A stretch of 64,000 bases of DNA from Egicoccus sp. AB-alg6-2 (GCF_041821025.1 NZ_JBGUAY010000002.1:62001-126000); one strand, 5' to 3'; numbered from the stretch's first letter, positions 7,966 to 16,062 are shown. Made by a program: numbers and translations. The notes: a model not told the origin generated them from the letters alone.

Positions 7966-8445
7966 ATGGCACGTGGCGACGAGCGGATCATCGAACTGCT
8001 CAACGACATCCTCACGTTCGAGCTGACGCTCATCAACCAGTACTGGCTCAACTACCGCATGCTCGACAGCTGGGGCCTGTACGGGCTCGGCGCGGTGTTC
8101 AAGAAGTACTCCCTCGAAGAGATGGAGGACGCCGACCGCTACATCGACCGGATCCTGTTCCTCCAGGGGCACCCCAACCTGCAGCGCATGAACACGGTGC
8201 AGGTCGGCGAAACCGCGCAGGAGATGCTGCAGCTCGCCATGGCCCGCGAGGCCGAAGCCGTCGACAAGCTCAACGCGGGCATCGCGCTGTGCCTCGAGGT
8301 CGGCGACAACGGCACGCGCGAGCTGCTCGCCGAGGCCGTGCGCGAGGAGGAGGAGCACCTCGACTTCTACGAGACCCAGCTCGACGCCATCGAGCTGGTC
8401 GGGCTGCAGAACTGGCTGGCGCAGTTCACCCTCGGTGCGGAGTAG
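7966..8445 (+). CDS. bfr: Bacterioferritin
   Basis: This 159-aa four-helix protein is a subunit of the heme-containing iron-storage cage. It keeps the heme ligand Met53 (EEMEDAD) and ferroxidase ligands corresponding to E. coli Glu18 (FELTLINQY), Glu51 and the C-terminal EEEEHLDF pair. The histidine that normally follows in EMKHAD is aspartate here (Asp55), so one di-iron ligand is changed. The best reading is a genuine Bfr with an altered ferroxidase centre. It follows bfd. Confidence 0.92.
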   Translation: MARGDERIIELLNDILTFELTLINQYWLNYRMLDSWGLYGLGAVFKKYSLEEMEDADRYIDRILFLQGHPNLQRMNTVQVGETAQEMLQLAMAREAEAVDKLNAGIALCLEVGDNGTRELLAEAVREEEEHLDFYETQLDAIELVGLQNWLAQFTLGAE

Positions 8446-8549
8446 GCGCCCCGGCCACCGTGCCCGACCGCGGTGGTGAGGGCGCCAGCCGTTAGCCTTT
8501 CGTCGGGAGCCCGTTCGCCGTCGTCCCCGCTGCGCTGGAGGAACCACCG

Positions 8550-9758
8550 ATGCCCGAAGCCGTGATCGCCGCCGCCGCCCGAACCCCCATCGGTCGCGCC
8601 TTCAAGGGCTCGATGACCGAGCTGCGACCCGACGACCTCACCGCCACCATCATCCAGGCGGCGATGGACCAGGTGCCGTCGCTGTCCCCGTCCGACGTGG
8701 TGGACCTGCACCTCGGCTGTGGCCTGCCCGGTGGTGAACAGGGCTTCAACATGGCCCGCGTCGTCACCACCCTGCTGGGCTGGGAGGTGCCCGGGACCAC
8801 GGTCACGCGCTACTGCTCCTCGTCGCTGCAGACCACCCGGATGGCGTTCCACGCCATCAAGGCCGGCGAGGGCGACGTGTTCGTCTCGGCCGGCGTCGAG
8901 ATGGTCTCGCGCTTCGTCAAGGGCAACTCCGACTCGCTGCCCGACACCAACAACCCCCGTTTCGCCGACGCGCAGGCCCGCACGCAGCGCACCGCCGAAG
9001 CGGGCGCGGACCGCTGGGAGCCGGCCGACGGGCTGCCCGACATCTACATCCCGATGGGCCAGACCGCGGAGAACGTCGCCGCCCTCCGGGGCGTGTCCCG
9101 CGAGGACCAGGACGACTTCGCGTACGCGTCCCAGACCCGCTACGCCAAGGCGGACGCCGAGGGATTCTGGGAGCGCGAGATCACCCCGATCCAGCTGCCG
9201 AACGGCCAGACCCTGGCGAAGGACGACTCGCCGCGGCCGGGCACCGAGCGTGAGAAGCTGGCGGAGCTGCAGCCGGTGTTCCGGCCGAACGGCACCGTCA
9301 CGGCCGGCAACGCCTGTCCGCTCAACGACGGCGCCGCCGCTCTGGTGATCATGAGCGACACCAAGGCGGCCCAGCTTGGCATCCAGCCGCTCGCGCGGAT
9401 CGTGTCGACCGGGGTGTCGGCGCTCGACCCCGAGATCATGGGGCTCGGTCCGGTCGGTGCGATCCGCCAGGCACTCGACCACGCCGGCATGACGATCGAC
9501 GACATGGACATCGTCGAGATCAACGAGGCGTTCGCCGCCCAGGTCATCCCGTCGGCCCGCGAGCTCGGGATCGACTTCGACAAGCTCAACCCGCACGGCG
9601 GCGCCATCGCCGTCGGCCATCCGTTCGGGATGACCGGTGCCCGCATCACCGGCACCCTGCTCAACGGCCTGCGTCACCGCGACGCCACCTTCGGCCTGGA
9701 GTCGATGTGCGTCGGTGGCGGCCAGGGCATGGCGATGGTGGTCGAGCGGCTGGCATGA
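8550..9758 (+). CDS. Thiolase, acetyl-CoA C-acyltransferase
   Basis: This 402-aa enzyme catalyses thiolytic cleavage or condensation of acyl-CoA units. All catalytic residues are visible: the nucleophile Cys89 in TRYCSSSLQ, His357 in AVGHPFGMTGAR and Cys387 in CVGGGQG. Length and motifs are those of degradative and biosynthetic thiolases; which direction is used cannot be decided. A TAGCCT -10-like hexamer lies about 50 bp upstream. Its stop overlaps the start of the next small gene, so the two are probably co-translated. Confidence 0.92.
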   Translation: MPEAVIAAAARTPIGRAFKGSMTELRPDDLTATIIQAAMDQVPSLSPSDVVDLHLGCGLPGGEQGFNMARVVTTLLGWEVPGTTVTRYCSSSLQTTRMAFHAIKAGEGDVFVSAGVEMVSRFVKGNSDSLPDTNNPRFADAQARTQRTAEAGADRWEPADGLPDIYIPMGQTAENVAALRGVSREDQDDFAYASQTRYAKADAEGFWEREITPIQLPNGQTLAKDDSPRPGTEREKLAELQPVFRPNGTVTAGNACPLNDGAAALVIMSDTKAAQLGIQPLARIVSTGVSALDPEIMGLGPVGAIRQALDHAGMTIDDMDIVEINEAFAAQVIPSARELGIDFDKLNPHGGAIAVGHPFGMTGARITGTLLNGLRHRDATFGLESMCVGGGQGMAMVVERLA

Positions 9759-10126
9759 CCGAGCGGCTGGAGCTGCAGCGCTGGGACGGTCCGGCCGGCG
9801 ACGACGCCTTCGCCGGGCTGCGCGCCGACGTCGCGGCGTACGGGCACCTCGATCCGCTCGAGACGCTGCGTGGACTGAGCGAGGCGAGCGGGCTGCCCGT
9901 GGGCGCCCTCGCGCACTACGTCCTGGCGCGCTGGGCGAGCGGGGGGAGCGAGGCGCTGCTCGAACTCGGGGTCTCGGGTGTCGACCACCTTGCCCGCCTG
10001 GTCGCCGAGGCGGAACGGGCGGGGACCGACGCCGCGAGGCTGGCGGCCTACGCCGCGATGCGTGACGTCGTCGCCTGGCTCCGCGCCGGCATCGACGCCG
10101 ACCCGGACACGCCGACGGACGACTAG
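9755..10126 (+). CDS. Small conserved protein, DUF6027-like
   Basis: This 123-aa soluble protein starts at an ATG that overlaps the thiolase stop (ATGA). The central part (LDPLETLRGLSEASGLPVG, then LAHYVLARWASGGSEALLELG) resembles small actinobacterial proteins annotated DUF6027 and reads like a helix-turn-helix-sized helical domain. No catalytic motif is evident. Its stop codon shares the palindrome CTAG with the stop of the convergent regulator gene. The family name is from memory and is less certain than the gene itself. Confidence 0.7.
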   Translation: MTERLELQRWDGPAGDDAFAGLRADVAAYGHLDPLETLRGLSEASGLPVGALAHYVLARWASGGSEALLELGVSGVDHLARLVAEAERAGTDAARLAAYAAMRDVVAWLRAGIDADPDTPTDD

Positions 10127-10857
10127 CGGATCAGGCCCAACCGGAACGCGCGCGCGACCGCCCCGGTGCGATCGGGCACGTCGAGCTTGACCAGCAGGTT
10201 CTGCACGTGGGTCTTGACCGTGCGCGCCGACAGGCCGAGCCGCAGCCCCACCTGCTGGTTGGTCAGGCCCTCGGCGAGCAGCTGCAGCACCTCGAGCTCG
10301 CGGGGCGTCAGGGCCGACGCACCGGACTCGCGCGGTTCCTGCCGCCACGAGCCGGCCAGCTGCATCGCGATCGAGGGGGAGATGATTCGTTCGCCGGCAG
10401 CGGTCCGCGCGACGGCGTCACGCAGCTCGTCCGCGCTGGCGCTGGTGAGCAGGAAGCTGTCGACGCCGGCGATCACGGCCTCGCGCAGGTCGATGACGGT
10501 GGCGCCGTCGGCGACGACCAGCACGCGCAGGTGTTCGTGCAGGGCCTTCGCGGTCGCGACGACGCGGAAGGTCTCGGGGTCGTCGTCGCGCAGGCCCGCC
10601 ACCAGGATCGTCGGACGCAGCAGTTGCAGGTGCTCGACGACGGCGTCGACGCCGCACTCCCCGGCCACCTCCTGTTCGGCGAGCAGGGTCCGTAGGCCGG
10701 CGCGGAACACCGGACGCGCATCACAGACCAGGATCGTCGTGGAGGTCTCGTACTGCGGCGCCGTCAGCAGCAGGTCGCCCGCCGCCGACTCGGCCGCCGG
10801 CTCGATCGGGGGCATGACCGCATCAGGGTCGCCGAGGATGGGACCGCTTCGATGCAC
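10123..10857 (-). CDS. LuxR/NarL-type response regulator with degenerate receiver
   Basis: The 244-aa protein has a receiver-like domain at about residues 40-160 and a LuxR-type helix-turn-helix at about 183-235 (LTPRELEVLQLLAEG, then LSARTVKTHVQNLLVKL). The phosphoacceptor position holds Gly88 (TILVAGLRDDD), the conserved lysine is Thr138 (FLLTSAS), and only one acid of the acidic pair remains (Asp46). It therefore probably works without phosphorylation. No kinase is adjacent. The first 35 residues are variable, and a start at the internal Met15 is possible. Confidence 0.85.
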   Translation of the reverse strand: MHRSGPILGDPDAVMPPIEPAAESAAGDLLLTAPQYETSTTILVCDARPVFRAGLRTLLAEQEVAGECGVDAVVEHLQLLRPTILVAGLRDDDPETFRVVATAKALHEHLRVLVVADGATVIDLREAVIAGVDSFLLTSASADELRDAVARTAAGERIISPSIAMQLAGSWRQEPRESGASALTPRELEVLQLLAEGLTNQQVGLRLGLSARTVKTHVQNLLVKLDVPDRTGAVARAFRLGLIR

Positions 10858-10983
10858 GGGGGAGCCTTTGGGAACCGACAGCGAGCTATCAAACCGGTCC
10901 GCGCCGTTTCCGGCGTGCGGGCCGTGGGTGATCTTCTCGCCGCCGTATGGTCCCCTCGCACTAGCCCCGACGCGAGCGCAGGT

Positions 10984-11448
10984 CTACGGGGTCCGGATCT
11001 CGCGCACCTCGACATCGAGCGTCACGCCGGTCGGGGTCGTGAAGCTGACCTTGTCGCCCTGTTTGGCGCCCACCACCGCCGTCCCCATCGGCGAGTCCGC
11101 CGAGAGGATCTCGAGCTCGTCGTGGTGGTCCTCGCGCGAGCCGACCAGGTAGACCTCTTCGTCACCGTCGACGTCGAGCACCACGACCAGCCCGGGACGC
11201 ACCTCGTCGGTGTCCTTCGGCTGACCGATCTTGGCGTCGCGCAGCAGCGCCTCGAGCTGCCGGATGCGCGCCTCCATCTTGCCCTGCTCCTCCTTGGCGG
11301 AGTGGTACTCGGCGTTCTCCTTGAGATCGCCGTGGCCACGCGCGACCTCGATCTCCGCGGAGATCTGGGGACGACCCTCGGTCTTGAGCGTCTCGAGCTC
11401 GTCCTTGAGACGGTCGAACGCCTCCTGGCTCAGCCACGTCTCGGCCAC
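10984..11448 (-). CDS. greA: Transcription elongation factor GreA
   Basis: GreA enters the RNA polymerase secondary channel and promotes cleavage of backtracked RNA. The coiled-coil tip motif GHGDLKENAEYHSAKEEQ and the downstream domain SPMGTAVVGAKQGDKV are typical. I chose the GTG at 11448 (154 aa, beginning AETWLSQEAF) because a GAGG site is nine to ten bases upstream; a GTG three codons earlier lies almost on that site. As in mycobacteria, greA is near a Z-prenyl diphosphate synthase gene. Confidence 0.92.
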   Translation of the reverse strand: MAETWLSQEAFDRLKDELETLKTEGRPQISAEIEVARGHGDLKENAEYHSAKEEQGKMEARIRQLEALLRDAKIGQPKDTDEVRPGLVVVLDVDGDEEVYLVGSREDHHDELEILSADSPMGTAVVGAKQGDKVSFTTPTGVTLDVEVREIRTP

Positions 11449-11529
11449 GGGGAACACACCTCATCCACGTCGATGACAACAAAGGACGTCGTGGGGTGGC
11501 GGATGCTGCTCCCGGCCCCGCCACGACGA

Positions 11530-11555
11530 ACGCCCGGACCGCGGGGCCCGGGCGT
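11530..11555. other. GC-rich hairpin between divergent greA and uppS
   Basis: ACGCCCGG at 11530-11537 pairs with CCGGGCGT at 11548-11555. The hairpin lies in the divergent region, so it is not an obvious 3' terminator for either flanking gene. It could be a leader structure of greA or simply GC-rich chance complementarity. Confidence 0.3.
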
Positions 11556-11621
11556 GATCAGCTCGGAGCCTACCACGCCGCGGGCCCGGCACGCCAACCC
11601 GGGGGCCGGCGCACCACGGAG

Positions 11622-11627
11622 TAGAGT
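11622..11627 (+). promoter_or_regulatory. -10 hexamer TAGAGT of a likely leaderless uppS transcript
   Basis: TAGAGT ends eight bases before the ATG of the prenyl synthase gene and no ribosome-binding site intervenes. Transcription from this -10 would start at or within a base or two of the ATG, as in many leaderless actinobacterial mRNAs. Confidence 0.5.
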
Positions 11628-11635
11628 CGAGCGTC

Positions 11636-12403
11636 ATGGGTGTTGCTGACGTCGTCTACCGGGTCTACGAGCGACGGCTCGCCGAGGAACTCTCGGGCGG
11701 GCCGCTGCCGCAGCATGTCGGCGTGATCCTCGACGGCAACCGCCGCTTCGCCCGCGAACGCGGCCTCGACGACCCCAGCCGCGGGCATGCCCTGGGGGCC
11801 GCACGGATCGACCCGTTCCTGCGCTGGTGCAGCGAACTCGGGATCCCGTACGTGACGCTGTGGCTGCTCTCCACGGAGAACCTCGCCCGCGACGACGCCG
11901 AGGTCAGCCAGCTGCTGACCATCATCGAGGAGACCGTCCGGCGGCTCGCCAGCAACGGTCGCGGGCTACGACTGACCGCCGTCGGTGCGCTCGACCTGCT
12001 GCCCGAGGACACCCGGCGCGCCCTCGCCGACGTCGAGGCGGCCACCGCCGACAACGACGCGCTGCGGGTCCAGGTCGCGGTCGGCTACGGCGGGCGCCAG
12101 GAGATCACCGACGCGCTGCGCAAGCTGTTGCTCGCCGGCGCCGAGGCTGGCCGCTCCCTCGAGGACGTCGCCCGCGAACTGTGTCCCGAGGACATCGGCG
12201 ACCACCTCTACACCACGGGGCTGCCCGACCCCGACCTGATCATCCGCACCTCCGGCGAGGTCCGCCTGTCCGGCTTCCTGCTGTGGCAGTCGGCCCACAG
12301 CGAGTACTACTTCTGCGACGCCTACTGGCCCGACTTCCGCCGCATCGACTTCCTCCGCGCCCTCCGCGACTACCAGCGTCGATCCCGCCGCTACGGTCGC
12401 TGA
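11636..12403 (+). CDS. uppS: Short-chain Z-isoprenyl diphosphate synthase (UPP synthase family)
   Basis: This 255-aa enzyme condenses isopentenyl diphosphate in cis onto an allylic primer. The family motif ILDGNRRFARERG places catalytic Asp33, and RTSGEVRLSGFLLWQS near residue 205 is the second signature. The N-terminus YRVYERRL and the C-terminus FLRALRDYQRRSRRYGR resemble mycobacterial Rv1086, which makes Z,E-farnesyl diphosphate, more than the decaprenyl synthase Rv2361c. The product length is inferred from that likeness. The last codons are repeated just downstream. Confidence 0.88.
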   Translation: MGVADVVYRVYERRLAEELSGGPLPQHVGVILDGNRRFARERGLDDPSRGHALGAARIDPFLRWCSELGIPYVTLWLLSTENLARDDAEVSQLLTIIEETVRRLASNGRGLRLTAVGALDLLPEDTRRALADVEAATADNDALRVQVAVGYGGRQEITDALRKLLLAGAEAGRSLEDVARELCPEDIGDHLYTTGLPDPDLIIRTSGEVRLSGFLLWQSAHSEYYFCDAYWPDFRRIDFLRALRDYQRRSRRYGR

Positions 12404-12468
12404 GCGACCTCACGGCGGGCGCCCCGAGCACGAGGCGACGCCGATCCCGCCGCTACGGCCGCTGAGCG
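12380..12468. repeat. 27-bp direct repeat at the uppS 3' end
   Basis: The 27 bases at 12380-12406, which encode the uppS C-terminus and stop, recur at 12442-12468 with a single mismatch. The second copy contains the last codons and stop of the leftward permease gene. A local duplication or a convergent repair event could explain it. Confidence 0.6.
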
Positions 12469-13703
12469 GCGCGGGTGACCAGCCAGACCAGCGAGCCGAC
12501 CGCGAGCAGGGCGGCGCCGCCGATGACGGCGACCGGTGGCAGGCTGCCCGCCAGCAGGACACACAGCGCCAGGCCCAGCCGCGCCAGCCACCGCGGCCAG
12601 CGCCGCTCGGCGCCCGTGAGCGTCGCCGCCGAGGCGTTGGTCAGGGCGTAGTAGGTCAGGACCGCGAAGGAACTGAACCCGATCGCGCCGCGCAGGTCGG
12701 CCACCAGCACGATGGCGCACACCGTCGCGGCCGCCGTGAACTCGGCGTGGTGCGGTGTCCGTCGCCGCGGGTGGACGGCATCGAGGAAGCGCGGCAGTTC
12801 GCGACGCCGCGCCATCGACAGCGTGGTCCGGCTGACCCCGGCCAGCAACGACAACAGGACCCCGGCAGCGGCGATCGCGGCCCCCACCCGGACGGCCGGC
12901 GCGGCGGCCGCGAACCGTCCGGATTCCACGGCCGCCACCAGCGGCGCGGGCGCCTCGGCCAGCGCCTGTGGACCTGCCGTCAGCAACGCGGCGCCCAGCA
13001 CGACCGCGTAGACGGCCACGACGATCCCCAGCGCCAGCGGGATGGCGCGCGGAATGGTCACCGCCGGATCCTCGACCTCCTCGCCGAGCGTCGCCAGCCG
13101 CGCGTAGCCGGCGAACGCGAAGAACAGCAGGCCGCCCGCCTGCAGCACGCCGTACGGTCCGGCGGGCAGGGCGGCGTCGAGGTTGCCGGCCGCCGGCCCG
13201 CCGCCGCCGAGCATGGCCGCCACGGCGACGGTCAACGCGGCGAGGACCAGTGCGACGATGACCCGGCTGAGGCGTGCCGTCTTCTCGACGCCGAGGTAGT
13301 TCACGCCGGCCATGACCACGACCGCGGCGATGCCGATCGGGCGTGCGTATGCGGGGGCGACGTAGGCGCCGAAGGTCAGGGCCATCGCGGCCAGGCTCGC
13401 CGTCTTGCCGACGACGAAGGACCAGCCCGCGAGAAAGCCCCAGTAGGACCCGAGTCGTTCGCGCGCATAGACGTAGGTGCCGCCCGCCTCGGGGTGCAGC
13501 GCGGCGAGTTGCGCCGACGAGGTCGCGTTGGCATACGCCACCAGGGCGGCGAGCGCCAGCCCGAGCAGCAGCCACGACCCGGCCGACGCGGCAGCGGGTC
13601 CGGGTGCGGCGAAGATCCCGGCACCGATCATCGCCCCGAGCCCGATGACGACGGCGTCGAACGTGGTGAGACGGCGGGCGAGCGAGGGGGAGGAGTGGTT
13701 CAT
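12453..13703 (-). CDS. APC-superfamily amino-acid/polyamine permease
   Basis: This 416-aa membrane protein has about twelve hydrophobic segments. The first helix region VVIGLGAMIGAGIFAAPGPAA carries the GAGIF motif of the APC family. The substrate cannot be assigned. Its ATG overlaps the stop of the upstream arsC gene (ATGA), so both come from one transcript. That pairing suggests a role in the arsenic or oxyanion response, which would be unusual for this family. Confidence 0.85.
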   Translation of the reverse strand: MNHSSPSLARRLTTFDAVVIGLGAMIGAGIFAAPGPAAASAGSWLLLGLALAALVAYANATSSAQLAALHPEAGGTYVYARERLGSYWGFLAGWSFVVGKTASLAAMALTFGAYVAPAYARPIGIAAVVVMAGVNYLGVEKTARLSRVIVALVLAALTVAVAAMLGGGGPAAGNLDAALPAGPYGVLQAGGLLFFAFAGYARLATLGEEVEDPAVTIPRAIPLALGIVVAVYAVVLGAALLTAGPQALAEAPAPLVAAVESGRFAAAAPAVRVGAAIAAAGVLLSLLAGVSRTTLSMARRRELPRFLDAVHPRRRTPHHAEFTAAATVCAIVLVADLRGAIGFSSFAVLTYYALTNASAATLTGAERRWPRWLARLGLALCVLLAGSLPPVAVIGGAALLAVGSLVWLVTRAAQRP

Positions 13704-14113
13704 GACGACGCTGCGAGACCCAGCTCGTCGAGCAGGCCACGGACGCGGACCTCGATCTCGTCGCGGATGGGGCGCACGGCCGCCGTCCCCAGACCGGCCG
13801 GGTCCGGCAGCTCCCAGTCGAGGTAGCGGGTCCCCGGCACGTACGGACACGTGTCCCCGCAGCCCATCGTGACCACGACGTCGGTGGTCGCCAGCACCTC
13901 GTCGGTCCATCGCTGGGGCGCGTGGCCGGCGATGTCGATGCCCACCTCGCGCATCGCCTCGACGGCGGCCGGGTTGACGGCCTCGGCCGGTTCCGAACCG
14001 GCGGACAGCACCCGAACCCGGTCACCGGCCAGCGTGCGCAGCCAGCCCGCCGCCATCTGCGAGCGTCCGGCGTTGTGGACGCACAGGAACAGCACCGTCG
14101 GGCGCGTGGGCAT
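13700..14113 (-). CDS. arsC: Arsenate reductase, low-molecular-weight phosphatase type
   Basis: This 137-aa protein has the phosphatase loop CVHNAGRSQ with nucleophile Cys11 and Arg17, and a second cysteine pair Cys85 and Cys89 in MGCGDTCP. The arrangement fits ArsC enzymes that reduce arsenate to arsenite with a thioredoxin-like or mycothiol relay. It is the first gene of a leftward arsC-permease unit. A site that matches the operator of the arsenic island at 22 kb lies 31 bp upstream. The electron donor is not evident. Confidence 0.85.
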   Translation of the reverse strand: MPTRPTVLFLCVHNAGRSQMAAGWLRTLAGDRVRVLSAGSEPAEAVNPAAVEAMREVGIDIAGHAPQRWTDEVLATTDVVVTMGCGDTCPYVPGTRYLDWELPDPAGLGTAAVRPIRDEIEVRVRGLLDELGLAASS

Positions 14114-14143
14114 GGCTGGCTCCTCGTCGGGGATGCGCGCAGA

Positions 14144-14163
14144 TTAGCTCAACGATCATCGAG
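14144..14163. promoter_or_regulatory. Putative ArsR operator of the arsC-permease unit
   Basis: The sequence is TTAGCTCA, seven bases, then TCGAG. Read on the opposite strand, the site at 22058-22077 in the arsR-acr3 promoter has the same TTAGCTCA, the same seven-base gap and TTGAG. The core forms an imperfect inverted repeat around CTCA and CGAG. It lies 31-50 bp upstream of the arsC start, where a repressor would block transcription. Confidence 0.6.
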
Positions 14164-14568
14164 ATAAAGATCGCGCTGCGTGACGGGGCGAACTCGCAGC
14201 CGGTGCGCGTCCACCGTGCCGGCCAGCCGGCCGGTCACCGCCGGCCACCGGTCGAGGTTGCGTCGCCGGGAGGGGGCTCGGCGGTACCGTCGGCGACGTT
14301 GGAAGCCACCACCGACGACCGAGACGACCACGGTGCCGCCACTGCCACCAGACCACCTCTCGCGGAACGCCCGGGCCGGACTTCCGCCGACCGGGGATCC
14401 GTCCCCCGAGGTGCCTGACCGGCTCCCGGAGGCGCTCGGCGCCGACCGCCCGGGACCGCGGGCCACCATCACCGCACTGCACACGCCACCCCGTTGGGGT
14501 GGCGTTCGTCGTTCCTGGGCCGGTGACGGGAGCACGTCGCCCCGCTGGCTCTGGCTGGGGAGCTGCTC
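14164..14568. other. 405-bp non-coding stretch upstream of phoH
   Basis: This gap holds the arsC promoter at its left end and otherwise no convincing gene; the short open frames here are low-complexity. At 14483-14505 there is a strong hairpin (ACGCCACCCC, loop GTT, GGGGTGGCGT) followed by a T-richer stretch TCGTCGTTCCT, which looks like a rightward terminator with no gene in front of it. It could end a small RNA or act as an attenuator in the phoH leader. In mycobacteria phoH2 is preceded by a small antitoxin gene, but I cannot recognise one here. Confidence 0.5.
14483..14505 (+). terminator. Terminator-like hairpin in the phoH leader
   Basis: Two perfect 10-base arms with a 3-base loop are followed by TCGTCGTTCCT. 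It ends 63 bp before the phoH start, and no rightward gene precedes it, so attenuation or a short transcript is possible. Confidence 0.5.
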
Positions 14569-15972
14569 ATGTCCACGTTGACCCGTCCCGTCCCGTCGCG
14601 CCGGAAGGGTGCCCGGCGCACCTACGTGCTCGACACCTGCGTCCTGCTCGCGGACCCGAACGCGCTGTTGAAGTTCGACGAGCACGACGTGGTCATCCCG
14701 CTCGTGGTGATCGAGGAACTCGACCGCAAGAAGACGGCGGTGGACGACGTCGGACGCAATGCCCGGCTGGCGCTGCGCGCCATCGAGGACCTGCGGGTGC
14801 AGAGTTCGGGTGGTCTGCGGGATGCGCTCCCACTGCCGACGGGCGGGACCGTGCGGATCGAGTCCAACCACGTCGACGTGGCGTTGCCGCCCTACCTCGA
14901 CAAGGCGAAGGCCGACCACCGCATCCTGTGCGTCGCCATCGGGCTGCAGGGCACGCTCGTCACCAAGGACGCGGGCCTGCGGATCAAGGGCAGCCAGCTC
15001 GGCGTGGAGGTCGAGGACTATCGCGGCGACACGGCGAAGACGACCGAGCACGACGCGGGCGTCGTCGAACTCGACGTCGACGCGGCCTTCCTCGATCTGC
15101 TGCACCGCGACGGCAAGGCGCAGCTCGAGCGCGATCAGGTCGACCTGCGTCCCGCAGGTGGTGAACTGTGGCCCAACGCCTGCCTGGTGCTCAAGGCGGG
15201 CCGGTCCTCCTCGGGGCTCGGCCGGGTCCTCGACGTCGACGAGGACGGCGTCGCGACCGTGCACCGCGTGGCCGGGCACCGGGCGGTCTTCGGCATGGCG
15301 CCCCGCGACGTCCGGCAGACGTTCGCCATCGACCTGCTGCTCGACCCCGACGTCCCGTGTGTGTCGCTGATGGGGATGGCCGGCACGGGCAAGACGTTCC
15401 TGGCACTGGCCGCGGGGCTCGAACAGGTCACCGAGGCGACCGCCTACCGGCGGCTGTCGGTCTACCGGCCGCTGATCGCGGTGGGCCGCCAGGAGATCGG
15501 CTACCTCCCGGGTGACCTCGACGAGAAGCTGGCGCCGTGGATGGCGGCCGTGCACGACAACCTCTACGCGTTGCTGCGGCGCGGTGACACCGGGCCGGCG
15601 GCGGTCGGGCGCGGCGCCCGGGAGCACCGACAGGTCCAGGCGACCATCGACTCGTTGATCGACCGCGGGCAGCTCGAGCTGGCCGCCATCACCTACCTGC
15701 GGGGGCGGTCGATCACCGACGAGTTCGTGATCGTCGACGAGGCGCAGAACATCGAGCTGTCCGCGCTCAAGGTCGTGCTGACCCGGATGGCGACCGGTTC
15801 GAAGGTCGTCTTCTGCGGTGACCTCGGCCAGGTCGACAACCCCTACATCTCGCCCTACGGCGGCATGGCGGCACTGATCGAGAAGATGAAGGGCAGCCCG
15901 CTGTTCGGCCATCTCACGCTGACCAAGGGCGTGCGCAGCCCGCTGGCCGAGCACGCGGCCACGATCTTCTGA
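14569..15972 (+). CDS. PIN-PhoH fusion protein (PhoH2-type RNase/ATPase)
   Basis: This 467-aa cytoplasmic protein joins a PIN-domain ribonuclease (about residues 15-150; VLDTCVLL, then VVIEELD with acidic catalytic residues) to a PhoH ATPase domain. The Walker A motif GMAGTGKT is at 269-276 and Walker B VIVDEAQN is near 387-394. In mycobacteria the same architecture unwinds and cleaves RNA. A long leader with a hairpin precedes it. The ATG at 14569 was chosen as the start of the PIN-containing frame. Confidence 0.92.
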   Translation: MSTLTRPVPSRRKGARRTYVLDTCVLLADPNALLKFDEHDVVIPLVVIEELDRKKTAVDDVGRNARLALRAIEDLRVQSSGGLRDALPLPTGGTVRIESNHVDVALPPYLDKAKADHRILCVAIGLQGTLVTKDAGLRIKGSQLGVEVEDYRGDTAKTTEHDAGVVELDVDAAFLDLLHRDGKAQLERDQVDLRPAGGELWPNACLVLKAGRSSSGLGRVLDVDEDGVATVHRVAGHRAVFGMAPRDVRQTFAIDLLLDPDVPCVSLMGMAGTGKTFLALAAGLEQVTEATAYRRLSVYRPLIAVGRQEIGYLPGDLDEKLAPWMAAVHDNLYALLRRGDTGPAAVGRGAREHRQVQATIDSLIDRGQLELAAITYLRGRSITDEFVIVDEAQNIELSALKVVLTRMATGSKVVFCGDLGQVDNPYISPYGGMAALIEKMKGSPLFGHLTLTKGVRSPLAEHAATIF

Positions 15973-15994
15973 GGACGATCCTCCGCCGCCGACG

Positions 15995-16049
15995 TTGACA
16001 ACGGAGGTGGGTGAGCGCACACTCATCGCTGTGAGTGAGCGCTCACTCA
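15995..16049 (+). promoter_or_regulatory. tetR promoter with two operator palindromes
   Basis: A consensus -35 hexamer TTGACA lies at 15995-16000. A perfect 18-bp palindrome, TGAGTGAGCGCTCACTCA, occupies 16032-16049, and a second copy with two mismatches (16008-16025) covers the expected -10 position about 17 bp after the -35. The two centres are 24 bp apart. The arrangement is typical of a TetR repressor controlling its own gene and the exporter downstream. Confidence 0.75.
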
Positions 16050-16062
16050 TCCCGGAGGCGTC

